Shown: positions 7,776-14,260 of the stretch, one piece after another | Position numbering within the stretch: position 1 is the stretch's first letter | Layout of the letters: every line of letters begins with the position of its first letter | Assembly (NCBI RefSeq): GCF_009834365.1 | Contig: NZ_CP041351.1 | Span: 1 to 31,012 of the forward strand | Direction of reading: 5' to 3' | Length of the DNA: 31,012 nucleotides | DNA from: Komagataeibacter xylinus | Lineage (GTDB): Bacteria; Pseudomonadota; Alphaproteobacteria; Acetobacterales; Acetobacteraceae | The notes under the pieces: generated by a model | Told to the model about the DNA's origin: nothing | The model's database searches: none | What the model saw: the letters and a program-made list of their open reading frames with translations, nothing else | Program-made: the position numbers and the translations under genes

Positions 7776-8210
7776 TCAGATTCTCGCAATAAAACCGGAC
7801 GGCGTGCCGGCGGCAGGATCGACGAATACCACGTCGTCCGGTGCACGACGCGGTGTATCAATGGCGAGAAAAACGACAGGATGGCTCAGAATGCGGGGCA
7901 CGGCATGCACAGCCCGACGGGGGAACACCAGAAGATGGCCGGGTGCAAACGGGGCTTCGTCAGCCGGATCATCTATCCAGAATGTGCCTGTCCCGGAGAG
8001 GACATGGAGTACTTCATCGCACTGGGTATGATAATGCGGCGGCACATCCCGATAAATCCGGAAGACCCGTATACTGGCTTCAGGCTTGTCGGTCAGGTAG
8101 GTGTCCAGCAGCATTGTGTCCGCCGTTTCCGGGAACGCTGCGGCAATTTCATTGAGGTTGAACCGTCCACCCGTCTGGTTGAGGGTCATCAGATGTTCTT
8201 CGTCATTCAT
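7776..8210 (-). CDS. Cupin-domain protein
   Basis: The 144-residue single-domain cupin has the first motif PHYHTQCDEVLHVLSG at residues 58-73 (metal ligands His59, His61 and Glu66) and a second motif around PGHLLVFPRRAVHAVP (His102). The metal site looks complete, so an enzyme (oxygenase, isomerase or epimerase) is possible rather than a degenerate binding protein. It overlaps the upstream SnoaL-like gene by ATGA and is followed after four bases by the MRJP gene, so translation is likely coupled. Its substrate cannot be told from sequence. Confidence 0.85.
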   Translation of the reverse strand: MNDEEHLMTLNQTGGRFNLNEIAAAFPETADTMLLDTYLTDKPEASIRVFRIYRDVPPHYHTQCDEVLHVLSGTGTFWIDDPADEAPFAPGHLLVFPRRAVHAVPRILSHPVVFLAIDTPRRAPDDVVFVDPAAGTPSGFIARI

Positions 8211-8593
8211 AACACCTGTCCTCCACTTTCAAGAAGTTTCTGTATGGCGGCAGTATCGGCGACCTGATGCAGTGCCGTGATCTCTCCGTTTTCCACGGTC
8301 CAGAGATGCGCAAAGGCAATATCACCTGACTGCCCACGCGTTGTTCGCACGCGGTAGACACCTGTCGTCGCGACACTCTTTCCTTCGGCGGTGACGCTGT
8401 GTGGAAGTGTCACGTAATCCGAAAAATGTTTCATGATCCTGGTGAAAAACTGCTCTTCCACAGCTTTTCGTCCCACATACTGCCCACCTTCAGGGAAGGT
8501 CGGAAGAACACTCCAGACAATTCCCGCAGAAAGGAGTGTCGTATCACCGGTCCTGTACCAGGTTTCCACGAGCGTTTTAGCTGTTTCAGTCAT
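8207..8593 (-). CDS. SnoaL-like / NTF2-fold protein
   Basis: The 128-residue protein starts MTETAKTLVETWYRTGDTTLL. The N-terminal helix, the central GRKAVEEQFFTRIMKHFSDY and the C-terminal strand pair FAHLWTVENGEITALHQVAD fit the SnoaL-like ketosteroid-isomerase fold. Members act as isomerases, cyclases or dehydratases, or bind small hydrophobic molecules. It overlaps the upstream oxidoreductase by 8 bases and the downstream cupin by 4 bases, placing it firmly in the operon. This gene is absent from the second copy of the hxlR-oxidoreductase module at 24141-25648. Confidence 0.8.
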   Translation of the reverse strand: MTETAKTLVETWYRTGDTTLLSAGIVWSVLPTFPEGGQYVGRKAVEEQFFTRIMKHFSDYVTLPHSVTAEGKSVATTGVYRVRTTRGQSGDIAFAHLWTVENGEITALHQVADTAAIQKLLESGGQVL

Positions 8594-9638
8594 GATCTTC
8601 TCCGTTCAGGCCCAGTGTGCAGGCAGGAAAACCTTCAAGCACGATCTTACCTTTAGCTTGACCGCTCTCGATCAGGGCGTGAGCCTCTCGCAGATTGGCG
8701 GCGGTGATCGCGCCAAGATTTTTGCCGAGGGTCGTACGGAGACGACCTTCGTCTATAAGGCGCGACACGTCGTTCAGGAGTTTCCCTTGTGCGCTGATAT
8801 CTGCCGTTCCGAACAGTGAGCGGGTGAACATCAGTTCCCAGTGCAGGGACAGGCTTTTGCGCTTGAGGGGTACAGCATTGAGTTCAGCCGGATCATCAAT
8901 CAGGCCGAAATGTCCCTGAGGGGCAAGGAGTTCGACGATCTCTGCCAGGTGGCGATCCGTCTGCGTCGTCGAAAAGACAAAACCGGGAGCCCCCGTAGGA
9001 AGGCCAGCAACCTGTTCCGCCAGAGGCTTACTGTGATCGATCACGTAATCTGCCCCGAGAGATGTGACCCAGTCCTGCGTTTCGGGGCGCGAAGCCGTAG
9101 CAATGACCGTGATATTAGTCAGAACCTTGGCCAGTTGGATTGCTATTGAACTGACTCCACCTGCGCCTCCAATGATCAATATGGACGGCGTCGTTCCCGG
9201 GACAGACCGACGAATGTCCAGGCGATCGAAAAGCATTTCCCAGGCCGTGATTGCGGTCAGTGGTAAGGCTGCGGCTTCGGCCCAGTTCAGAGAGCGGGGT
9301 TTGTGACCGACAATCCGTTCATCGACCAGATGAAACTCGGCGTTGGTCCCCGGGCGATTGATCGCGCCCGCATAAAAGACCTCATCGCCGACAGAGAAAC
9401 CCGTCACGTCCGGTCCGGTTCCAACAACAATGCCTGCGGCATCCCAGCCCAGAACGCGCCACTGACCCGCCTCCGGTGTTGCGCTGCTGCGGACTTTCGT
9501 ATCAACCGGATTGACCGACACCGCCCTGATTTCCACCAGAATATCCCGACCCGTGGGGACAGGTTTTGGAAGATCAATGTCCTGAAGAGAGGCCGGATTT
9601 TCGATGGGAAGCGGCGTCTGATAACCGATGGCCCGCAT
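8586..9638 (-). CDS. Zinc-type alcohol dehydrogenase / quinone oxidoreductase family (copy 1)
   Basis: This is a 350-residue MDR-superfamily protein. The N-terminal GroES-like domain includes EIRAVSVNPVDTKVR, WDAAGIVVGTG and DEVFYAGAINRPGTNAEFHL. It is followed by a Rossmann domain with IIGGAGGVSSIAIQLAK and the NADPH-binding ATASRPETQDWV. No structural or catalytic zinc cysteines are seen, so it is more like quinone oxidoreductases than true alcohol dehydrogenases. The start follows AGGAG. It is the first gene of the operon and divergent from hxlR. A near-identical paralogue lies at 24629-25648; copy 1 has a longer C-terminus (about 11 extra residues after EGFPA) that runs into the SnoaL gene. 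Reduction of quinones or enals with NADPH is the expected reaction. Confidence 0.9.
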   Translation of the reverse strand: MRAIGYQTPLPIENPASLQDIDLPKPVPTGRDILVEIRAVSVNPVDTKVRSSATPEAGQWRVLGWDAAGIVVGTGPDVTGFSVGDEVFYAGAINRPGTNAEFHLVDERIVGHKPRSLNWAEAAALPLTAITAWEMLFDRLDIRRSVPGTTPSILIIGGAGGVSSIAIQLAKVLTNITVIATASRPETQDWVTSLGADYVIDHSKPLAEQVAGLPTGAPGFVFSTTQTDRHLAEIVELLAPQGHFGLIDDPAELNAVPLKRKSLSLHWELMFTRSLFGTADISAQGKLLNDVSRLIDEGRLRTTLGKNLGAITAANLREAHALIESGQAKGKIVLEGFPACTLGLNGEDHD

Positions 9639-9718
9639 GATATCTGCTCCTGTGTTGAGTCAGGAGAAGCGTGAGCGCTATGATGCTTTCAGACAAGAAC
9701 GCACTTTTAACGCCCATA

Positions 9719-9734
9719 GTATCGGAAATGATAC
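9719..9734. promoter_or_regulatory. Probable HxlR operator
   Basis: GTATC-GGAAAT-GATAC is a perfect inverted repeat in the 100-base gap between the divergent oxidoreductase and hxlR genes, ending four bases before the hxlR ATG. The second module keeps GTATC but has GACAC in place of the other arm. HxlR-type repressors bind such dyads; the role here is inferred. Confidence 0.5.
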
Positions 9735-9738
9735 CGTT

Positions 9739-10125
9739 ATGCCCCGCATCCGCCATAAGTCCCTTGATTGCAGCCCCGGCTGCGCTGTTGAAGCAACGCT
9801 TCAGCTCATCGACGGGAAATGGAAAGGGGTGATCCTCTATCATCTGCTTCAAGGGACATTACGTTTCAACGCCATCCGCAAACGTCTGCCCAACATCACC
9901 CAGAGAATGCTGACGACCCAGCTTCGCGAGCTGGAGCGTGACGGGTTCGTGTTACGGACGGTTTATCCCGAAGTCCCGCCAAAGGTGGAATACAGCCTGA
10001 CCCCACGCGGACTGACACTCGAACCTGTCATTCTGGCTCTCAAGGCCTGGGGCGACGAGCACACGACGTTCGGGCATGTTCCTGATATCTGCGCAGATAT
10101 GAAAGGTTCTCCAACAAACTCTTAG
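9739..10125 (+). CDS. HxlR-family transcriptional regulator (copy 1)
   Basis: The 128-residue winged-helix protein starts MPRIRHKSLDCSPGCAVEAT and continues WKGVILYHLLQGTLRFNAIR, NITQRMLTTQLRELERDGFV and a wing (VPPKVEYSLTPRG), the standard HxlR layout. Cys11 and Cys15 sit where redox- or quinone-sensing HxlR proteins (QorR/YodB type) carry their reactive cysteine. It is divergent from a quinone-oxidoreductase-like gene, as in the yodB and qorR loci, which suggests quinone or electrophile sensing. An upstream in-frame start at 9628 is rejected because it overlaps the divergent gene. No ribosome site precedes 9739, so the mRNA may be leaderless. The stop codon lies inside the right terminal repeat. 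Confidence 0.88.
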   Translation: MPRIRHKSLDCSPGCAVEATLQLIDGKWKGVILYHLLQGTLRFNAIRKRLPNITQRMLTTQLRELERDGFVLRTVYPEVPPKVEYSLTPRGLTLEPVILALKAWGDEHTTFGHVPDICADMKGSPTNS

Positions 10126-10158
10126 CGTACGTTTTCGAACAACCTCTCACCGCTCCCC
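10121..10158 (-). repeat. Right 38-bp terminal inverted repeat
   Basis: It begins CTTAGCGTACG and ends in CCGCTCCCC, complementary to 5838-5875 except at two positions. TATCA follows at 10159-10163. The hxlR stop codon (10123-10125) is part of the repeat. Confidence 0.9.
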
Positions 10159-10163
10159 TATCA

Positions 10164-10284
10164 GCACCGGTCTGAGGCATACAAAATGTTTGGTTCGATT
10201 AAATAGTCGGTTTTTTGAGGAAGACATTGAGTTATCAAAATAACATGGTAATGGGTTAATGTGTTAACACGGAAACATGGTGGC
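10164..10284 (+). promoter_or_regulatory. parA upstream region, possible partition site
   Basis: This 120-base AT-rich stretch has no gene. It contains ATGTGTTAACACGG (10259-10272, centre GTTAAC) followed by AAACATGGTGGCATG, which matches one arm of the 40-bp palindrome at 5781-5820 with few changes. GTGTTAA/TTAACAC words also recur in the origin (12490-12550). A shared binding site for ParA or its partner is a reasonable guess. Confidence 0.45.
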
Positions 10285-10944
10285 ATGAAAACAATCGCGA
10301 TCATTAGTCAGAAGGGAGGCGCTGGGAAGACGACGCTTGCCCTACACTTGGCTACTAGTGCCAGTGCCGCTGGATACGTTTCTCTGATCCTCGATACCGA
10401 TCCGCAGGCGACTGCAAGTTCATGGAAAGCGTGGCGGGGGGATGTCGAGCCTGATGTGGTGGATTGTGCGGCTCATGCCCTGTTATCAAAAAAGCTGGAG
10501 CAAGCGTCCGAACTGGGTGCAGAACTATCGATAATAGATACCCCTCCACATGCCGATATTATGGCGCGTGAGGCGTGTCGTGTCGCTGATTTCTTGTTAA
10601 TTCCATGCAGACCACGTGCTTTCGATATGGACGCTGTCAGAACAACGGCAGAACTTGTGCGAGCCAGTGGTAAGCCTGCCTTCGTAATCTTTACTGCGGG
10701 CCCTCCTCGTGCGCCCCAAGTTTATAAGGAGGCGGCTGAGGTCGTGGCGCAGTTTGGTATCCCTGTTGCTCCTGTTGTTTTGCCAGAGCGTGCAGTTTTT
10801 CATCATAGCGTTGGTTCCGGTCGTACTGCGCAGGAAACGGAGCCTGAAAGCAAGGCTGCTGCTGATATAGCACTGTTGTGGAATTGGGTGTGTGATCAAG
10901 TTAACATGCCATCACACAAACAAGATGACACAAAAACGCGTTAG
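10285..10944 (+). CDS. parA: ParA-family partition ATPase
   Basis: The 219-residue protein begins MKTIAIISQKGGAGKTT, with the deviant Walker A at residues 10-17. It has the second lysine/Asp region LILDTDPQATASSW and Walker B-like LSIIDTPPHAD. It lacks an N-terminal DNA-binding extension, so it is the short type Ib ParA. The start at 10285 is preferred over the ATG/GTG further upstream because the Walker fold begins at once. The ribbon-helix-helix gene follows 27 bases later, forming a two-gene partition operon that would segregate the plasmid along the nucleoid. Its promoter region is separated from the backbone resolvase by the 4.3-kb insertion. Confidence 0.93.
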   Translation: MKTIAIISQKGGAGKTTLALHLATSASAAGYVSLILDTDPQATASSWKAWRGDVEPDVVDCAAHALLSKKLEQASELGAELSIIDTPPHADIMAREACRVADFLLIPCRPRAFDMDAVRTTAELVRASGKPAFVIFTAGPPRAPQVYKEAAEVVAQFGIPVAPVVLPERAVFHHSVGSGRTAQETEPESKAAADIALLWNWVCDQVNMPSHKQDDTKTR

Positions 10945-10971
10945 CACTTTTCTAAGTTAAGGATATACGGC

Positions 10972-11229
10972 ATGAGTCGGTTTGCTGGTCTCAAAAAGAC
11001 AGTCGCGCCATCGGTTGTGGAACCGGCTGCGCAAACGGTGGTAGAGAAAGGCCGCCCACGTAATCCGAGAGAAGGTAAGCGGGCGGTGGTGGGGTATTTT
11101 TCTCCAGCAGTTAGCAAGGGGCTACACCAACTTGCGCTTGATACCGATACAACTATTCAGGGTTTGATTGGGGAGGCCATTGATGACTTGATGCGTAAGC
11201 ACGGTCGTCATCCTTTTGGAGAGCGCTGA
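10972..11229 (+). CDS. Small ribbon-helix-helix partition partner (ParG/ParB-like)
   Basis: The 85-residue protein follows AAGGA at a good distance. A flexible basic N-terminus (KGRPRNPREGKRAVV) precedes a compact C-terminal domain (GYFSPAVSKGLHQLALDTDT, then TIQGLIGEAIDDLMRKHGR) that fits a ribbon-helix-helix dimer. Small RHH proteins of this kind act as centromere-binding partner and autorepressor for type Ib ParA. The assignment rests on position after parA plus the fold pattern. Confidence 0.8.
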   Translation: MSRFAGLKKTVAPSVVEPAAQTVVEKGRPRNPREGKRAVVGYFSPAVSKGLHQLALDTDTTIQGLIGEAIDDLMRKHGRHPFGER

Positions 11230-11245
11230 CTATCTATGTAGATAG
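11230..11245. terminator. Hairpin between convergent genes
   Basis: CTATCTA-TG-TAGATAG is a perfect 7-base stem in the 39-base gap between the partition gene and the convergent rep gene. It lacks a strong T run, so termination is likely but weak evidence. Confidence 0.4.
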
Positions 11246-11268
11246 ATTATGCCTGCGTATTTGTACAA

Positions 11269-12324
11269 TCAGGGTTGACCACGCTTAGCAAACCACGTCT
11301 CGCAGAATTTGATGAAATGCCGCTCAGGGTTCTTCGGAGCGATCTCGTTATCACCCAGCCACATGCGCCATTCTCTTTCGAGATGATGCACATCCCACCC
11401 TGGCGCGATGTTTCGAGCGTCCCCGTAAATATCAGGATCAAGCGCACCCATCCAAGCCTCGGTTGCTGGCTCGGCAGCTTTCATTGTGCCGCGATTGATG
11501 AATGTTACCATGTCTTTCTGAGGATCGAATTCGACACGGTAATCCGGTAGATGATCGCTTGCAGCGAGGTTTTTTATCATCTGTCGGAACAATTTTTCTG
11601 GGCTTTGAGAGCCTGATTTTTTCAGTAGGATCTCAAGAGAGGCTTTCCATGCCACTTGTTGACCGCAATGTTTGCGGGCTAGTTCGTAAACGCGTCGTTC
11701 CAGCGGTTTGCGTAGCCGGAAATAATCACGATGCAGTGTCAGAACATCATTACTCTTAATTGCATTAAAGACCCAATCCGACAGCTTGATCTCGCAATGC
11801 AACAGGCGACCGTCGAGGCCAAGTTTGCGGCGGATGGATGAAGCGTCGATCAGGCCAAAACCGTCTACCTGTTCTTCGTCGCCTGTGACAATGTTAGTGC
11901 GGATACGTGTGCCTTCAAGGCGGTCGAGGGCTTCGATAAGGGCTTTGTAGTCCTTACCTGCCGTACCGCGATTGGTGAAAATGAGTAAGTCACGGCTGCT
12001 AATCCGTACCCGTTGCGATACTTTTTCCCCGGCCTTTAGTTTCGCCATAATCTGCGAAATACAGTAGATCAGAATATCTTTATCGTAGATTGTAGCAAGG
12101 CCCTTCACGCTTGGCGTGATTTCCAGCCATTGCCCGTTATGTTCATAGCGACGAACGGAAGTCTCGGGTTTTTTCGATAAGGAATAGAACGGATGCTCCA
12201 TTTGCGGCATCACGTCCTTAAGCACGGCATCTGCCACGTCGCAGATGAATAAGTCATGCTGCGGATGACGCTCCGGCAGGAGGGCCTCATGGACAACAGG
12301 CAGATTCGGGGTTTCAGATACCAT
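11269..12324 (-). CDS. repA: Replication initiator (RPA/RepA family)
   Basis: The 351-residue protein contains the hallmark segment of the alphaproteobacterial replication initiator protein A family (RPA): MEHPFYSLSKKPETSVRRYEHNG followed by WLEITPSVKGLATIYDKDIL and then IYCISQIMAKL. Winged-helix regions follow (RDLLIFTNRGTAGKDYKAL; DYFRLRKPLERRVYELARKH). Such proteins bind iterons next to their own gene and open the origin. Here six iterons lie directly upstream, the first overlapping the start codon, so the protein probably also represses itself. It is convergent with the par operon. The length is usual for the family. Confidence 0.9.
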   Translation of the reverse strand: MVSETPNLPVVHEALLPERHPQHDLFICDVADAVLKDVMPQMEHPFYSLSKKPETSVRRYEHNGQWLEITPSVKGLATIYDKDILIYCISQIMAKLKAGEKVSQRVRISSRDLLIFTNRGTAGKDYKALIEALDRLEGTRIRTNIVTGDEEQVDGFGLIDASSIRRKLGLDGRLLHCEIKLSDWVFNAIKSNDVLTLHRDYFRLRKPLERRVYELARKHCGQQVAWKASLEILLKKSGSQSPEKLFRQMIKNLAASDHLPDYRVEFDPQKDMVTFINRGTMKAAEPATEAWMGALDPDIYGDARNIAPGWDVHHLEREWRMWLGDNEIAPKNPERHFIKFCETWFAKRGQP

Positions 12325-12453
12325 ATCTCAAGTTCGGGGTTTTACATACTTGCGTCAAGTGATTCGGGGTTTTAAATACCGAATACCGAGATTCGGGGTT
12401 TTAAATACCGAGATTCGGGGTTTTAAATACCAAGATTCGGGGTTTTAAATACC
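12304..12453 (+). repeat. Six iterons upstream of rep
   Basis: ATTCGGGGTTTTAAATACC occurs at 12362, 12391, 12413 and 12435. Diverged versions are at 12304 (overlapping the rep start) and 12331. The last three start exactly 22 bases apart, two helical turns, so bound Rep molecules would lie on one face of the DNA. This is the expected layout for an iteron-controlled origin. Confidence 0.93.
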
Positions 12454-12600
12454 AAACTGGGAAAAAACTGAGAAATTCCCATTTTATATCAATGTGTTAA
12501 ATGGATACTAAAATCGCTTAACACAGAATCTAACACCTATTTAACACCTTCTTTGCCCATCTTATCTGTGGATAACTTTTTATTCCCTAAAATTTGCAAC
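12454..12600. other. Replication origin: AT-rich region, DnaA box, TAACAC repeats
   Basis: Next to the iterons is an AT-rich stretch with five copies of TAACAC or its complement GTGTTA (12492-12547) and a perfect DnaA box, TGTGGATAA, at 12567-12575. This is the probable duplex-opening site. The TAACAC words echo the sequence before parA. Confidence 0.8.
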
Positions 12601-13131
12601 CAAATTGAACTCAAACACCGCCTCTTGGGGGCTCCGCCCCCACCGGCTCGCGGCCTACGGCCGCCCCGATCGTGCATAGCACGATCTCCCACCCGGCATC
12701 CCCCAGCTCGCCCTTTCAGGGCTGCGCTAAACGGACACGCCTACGGCGCGAAATCATAATCTGACGATGCATTCCACATCATCTCTCCATCAGCACCTAC
12801 CTTTCCCACGTCGGCGCCTTCGGCGCTCCCGCTCCACGCTCGCCCGACACCTGGAACACCAGAAGAACCGGGCAAGACCGCAATCTGCTCAAGGCACACC
12901 CGCGTTCAGGCGATCTTTCGGCCGCTCACGTGTCGCAACATACCCTCCAGACGGCACAGGATGGCCGTACAGGCGTTATCATGCGTTGTGACTGGTTGGT
13001 GTCCCGTAATAGGAATTGCGCCTTGTACGCTCCTCCCAGAGGGTTTGCCGCCATCATTGATGTATTCCAGCGCGAAATTCAAAGGGAACACTGTGGGAAC
13101 GAAACGGGGACCATTGGGTTCTAACCGTGTT
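12601..13131. other. Gene-free region with three tandem hairpins
   Basis: No supported gene was found in this 530-base GC-rich stretch. Three perfect short-loop stems follow each other: TGGGGGC/GCCCCCA at 12626-12642, GCGGCC/GGCCGC at 12650-12664, and GATCGTGC/GCACGATC at 12668-12686, each with a 3-base loop. A fourth, weaker one (GGCGC-CTTC-GGCGC type) is near 12813. They may mark a priming or single-strand origin, or stop transcription entering the origin. Confidence 0.55.
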
Positions 13132-13158
13132 GCATTTGTGTAGACAAATGCCTATCTT
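13130..13158 (+). promoter_or_regulatory. brnTA promoter with overlapping operator
   Basis: TTGCAT, a 17-base spacer and TATCTT form a plausible sigma-70 promoter (13130-13158). The perfect inverted repeat GCATTTGT-GTAG-ACAAATGC (13132-13151) lies across it. The predicted start of transcription is almost at the brnT ATG (13165). BrnA is known to repress its own operon, so this is its likely site. Confidence 0.55.
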
Positions 13159-13164
13159 CCCTAC

Positions 13165-13449
13165 ATGAAGATTGCGGGTTTCAACTGGGATGACGGCAAC
13201 TGGCCGAAATGTGGCAAGCATGGTGTCTCCCGTGCGGAAATCGAGCAGGTCCTGCTGGGAGAACCTGCCGTCATGGCTGATCCGCATCCAGGTGAGCCCC
13301 GGATGCGGGCCATTGGCCGGACTGAAGCCGGACGTTACGTTTTTCTGGTCTTCATGTTCAGGACAATCAGCAGCCAGACCCGGTTACGTCCCATCAGTGC
13401 CCGTTACATGCATCAGAAGGAGATCGATTACTATGAGCAGCAAAAATAG
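13165..13449 (+). CDS. brnT: BrnT-family toxin (ribonuclease)
   Basis: The 94-residue protein of the DUF497/BrnT family starts MKIAGFNWDDGNWPKCGKHG and has the typical EQVLLGEPAVMADPHPGEPR and IGRTEAGRYVFLVFMFR strands. It ends with the conserved RPISARYMHQKEIDYYE helix. BrnT folds like RelE-type RNases and stalls translation by cleaving RNA. The gene precedes and overlaps its antitoxin by 17 bases, the toxin-first order normal for BrnTA. It should stabilise the plasmid by post-segregational killing or stress response. Confidence 0.92.
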   Translation: MKIAGFNWDDGNWPKCGKHGVSRAEIEQVLLGEPAVMADPHPGEPRMRAIGRTEAGRYVFLVFMFRTISSQTRLRPISARYMHQKEIDYYEQQK

Positions 13450-13696
13450 ATCCATGCCCTCGCTGCACAGTGACGAAGCGGTCGAGGATTTCGTCGCGAC
13501 CGCCGATCTGACCCAATATGACCTGTCCGGTTTCAAGCCCATGCGTTTTGAGATCGAACCCAAGGCGGCCGCCCTCAACATGCGCCTGCCAGCGTCCCTG
13601 CTGGACGCCGTGAAAGCCAGGGCGAAGGCAAAGGGCCTCCCTTACACACGCTATGTCCGGATGCTGCTGGAGACCGATGTCGCTCAGGCGCGGTAA
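13433..13696 (+). CDS. brnA: BrnA-family antitoxin
   Basis: The 87-residue protein starts at 13433 after AAGGAG inside the brnT end. It begins MSSKNRSMPSLHSDEAVEDF. The linker DLTQYDLSGFKPMRFE that wraps the toxin is followed by a ribbon-helix-helix DNA-binding domain (LNMRLPASLLDAVKARAKAK, then GLPYTRYVRMLLE). BrnA neutralises BrnT and represses the operon, probably at 13132-13151. Its length and order are standard. Confidence 0.92.
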   Translation: MSSKNRSMPSLHSDEAVEDFVATADLTQYDLSGFKPMRFEIEPKAAALNMRLPASLLDAVKARAKAKGLPYTRYVRMLLETDVAQAR

Positions 13697-13781
13697 AGCT
13701 GTATTCCGACCAGAACAGAGGAGATCGGGCGATGTAGGTACGCTCGGAAATCACTCCGCGCGTCATGGAAGGAAATCTCCC

Positions 13782-14036
13782 ATGTCTCGCACCTATCATC
13801 ACAGCCGCAAACACGGCCGTGATCATCGTTGGGCCAACCGGCCGGATCGCTGTGGCTATGGAGGCTCGCGTGAAGCCTCTGAATCCCCCAACTGGTACAG
13901 CCATCTGCATGATATCCGTCCTGGTCGTCATCATGATCGGCATATTGCCCGCCTGATTATCAAGGGCAACCTTGATCCTTTCGAAGCGGTCTTTCCGTAT
14001 ACCGGAACCCGGCGGCCTCACGAATATTACTGGTAA
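13782..14036 (+). CDS. Small His/Arg-rich protein, unknown function
   Basis: The start at 13782 follows AAGGAA; an earlier in-frame start would overlap brnA. The 84-residue product begins MSRTYHHSRKHGRDHRWANR and is very rich in His, Arg, Tyr and Trp, ending RRPHEYYW. It has no membrane segment. The composition suggests a nucleic-acid-binding or structural protein. It lies between the brn module and the transfer operon. I do not recognise a named family, although the even spread of basic and aromatic residues argues that it is a real gene. Confidence 0.6.
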   Translation: MSRTYHHSRKHGRDHRWANRPDRCGYGGSREASESPNWYSHLHDIRPGRHHDRHIARLIIKGNLDPFEAVFPYTGTRRPHEYYW

Positions 14037-14260
14037 TCTTCAGCACGGGAACGATCTTTCGTTCCCGTGTCCCGCGAGGCCATCAGGGACGTGGAATGAG
14101 GGGGAGGAAGGGCGTCAATGGCCGCCTGAATCCGGGCCAGATCGGCGTCCAGAAGAGCAAGGACCTGATCGGCCGGGACTGCGGGTTGCGTGCTGTTACG
14201 CGCCTTGCAGATTGCAGCCCTTTTGGCAGCCCGTTCGTCAGAAAAATCCGTTATAGTCAT
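14027..14260 (-). CDS. Hypothetical protein, last gene of tra-side operon
   Basis: The 77-residue product starts MTITDFSDERAAKRAAICKA and continues with a Leu/Ala-rich helix (VLALLDADLARIQAAIDAL). The start overlaps the stop of the preceding 110-residue gene as ATGA, which supports coupled translation. The 3' end overlaps the end of the 13782-14036 gene by 10 bases. No family is recognised. A perfect hairpin sits in its last codons. Confidence 0.5.
   Translation of the reverse strand: MTITDFSDERAAKRAAICKARNSTQPAVPADQVLALLDADLARIQAAIDALPPPHSTSLMASRDTGTKDRSRAEDYQ
14044..14069. terminator. Strong hairpin between convergent units
   Basis: CACGGGAACGA-TCTT-TCGTTCCCGTG is a perfect 11-base stem with a 4-base loop. 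It lies where the plus-strand 13782 gene and the minus-strand operon meet. No long T run follows on either strand, so it may terminate weakly or stabilise the mRNA ends. Confidence 0.55.

Larger units (their letters stand above)
8624..10145 (-). repeat. Inverted duplication, arm 1
   Basis: This stretch (oxidoreductase, intergenic region, hxlR and the inner part of the Tn3-type terminal repeat) is repeated in reverse orientation at 24121-25646. Similarity ends abruptly at the oxidoreductase C-terminus on one side and inside the terminal repeat on the other. Confidence 0.9.
5838..10158. mobile_element. Tn3-type-ended element without transposase, carrying metabolic cargo
   Basis: The ends are 38-bp inverted repeats (5838-5875 and 10121-10158) beginning GGGGAGCGGTGAGAGG and ending in TAAG, the form typical of the Tn3 family. 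They are flanked by the 5-bp duplication TATCA (5833-5837 and 10159-10163). Inside are a tnpR-type resolvase, a four-gene minus-strand operon and a divergent HxlR regulator; no transposase gene is present. The 4321-bp unit therefore looks like a non-autonomous Tn3 derivative moved in trans. The target was itself a small dyad, GGTGC-TATCA-GCACC. The insertion separated the backbone resolvase from parA. Confidence 0.88.

Noticed and set aside
9628..9738. Upstream start for HxlR copy 1, giving 165 residues
   Set aside because: It would overlap the divergent oxidoreductase gene and encode the operator region; the conserved family start is at 9739.
12304..12453. Direct repeats with regular spacing suggestive of a CRISPR array
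   Set aside because: Units are 19 bases with only 3-10 base gaps, lie at the start of a rep gene and have no spacer-like variation. They are iterons.
12553..13143. Several short frames in the origin-proximal region
   Set aside because: Products are rich in Pro, Arg and His from hairpin and GC-rich sequence, overlap one another and lack ribosome sites.
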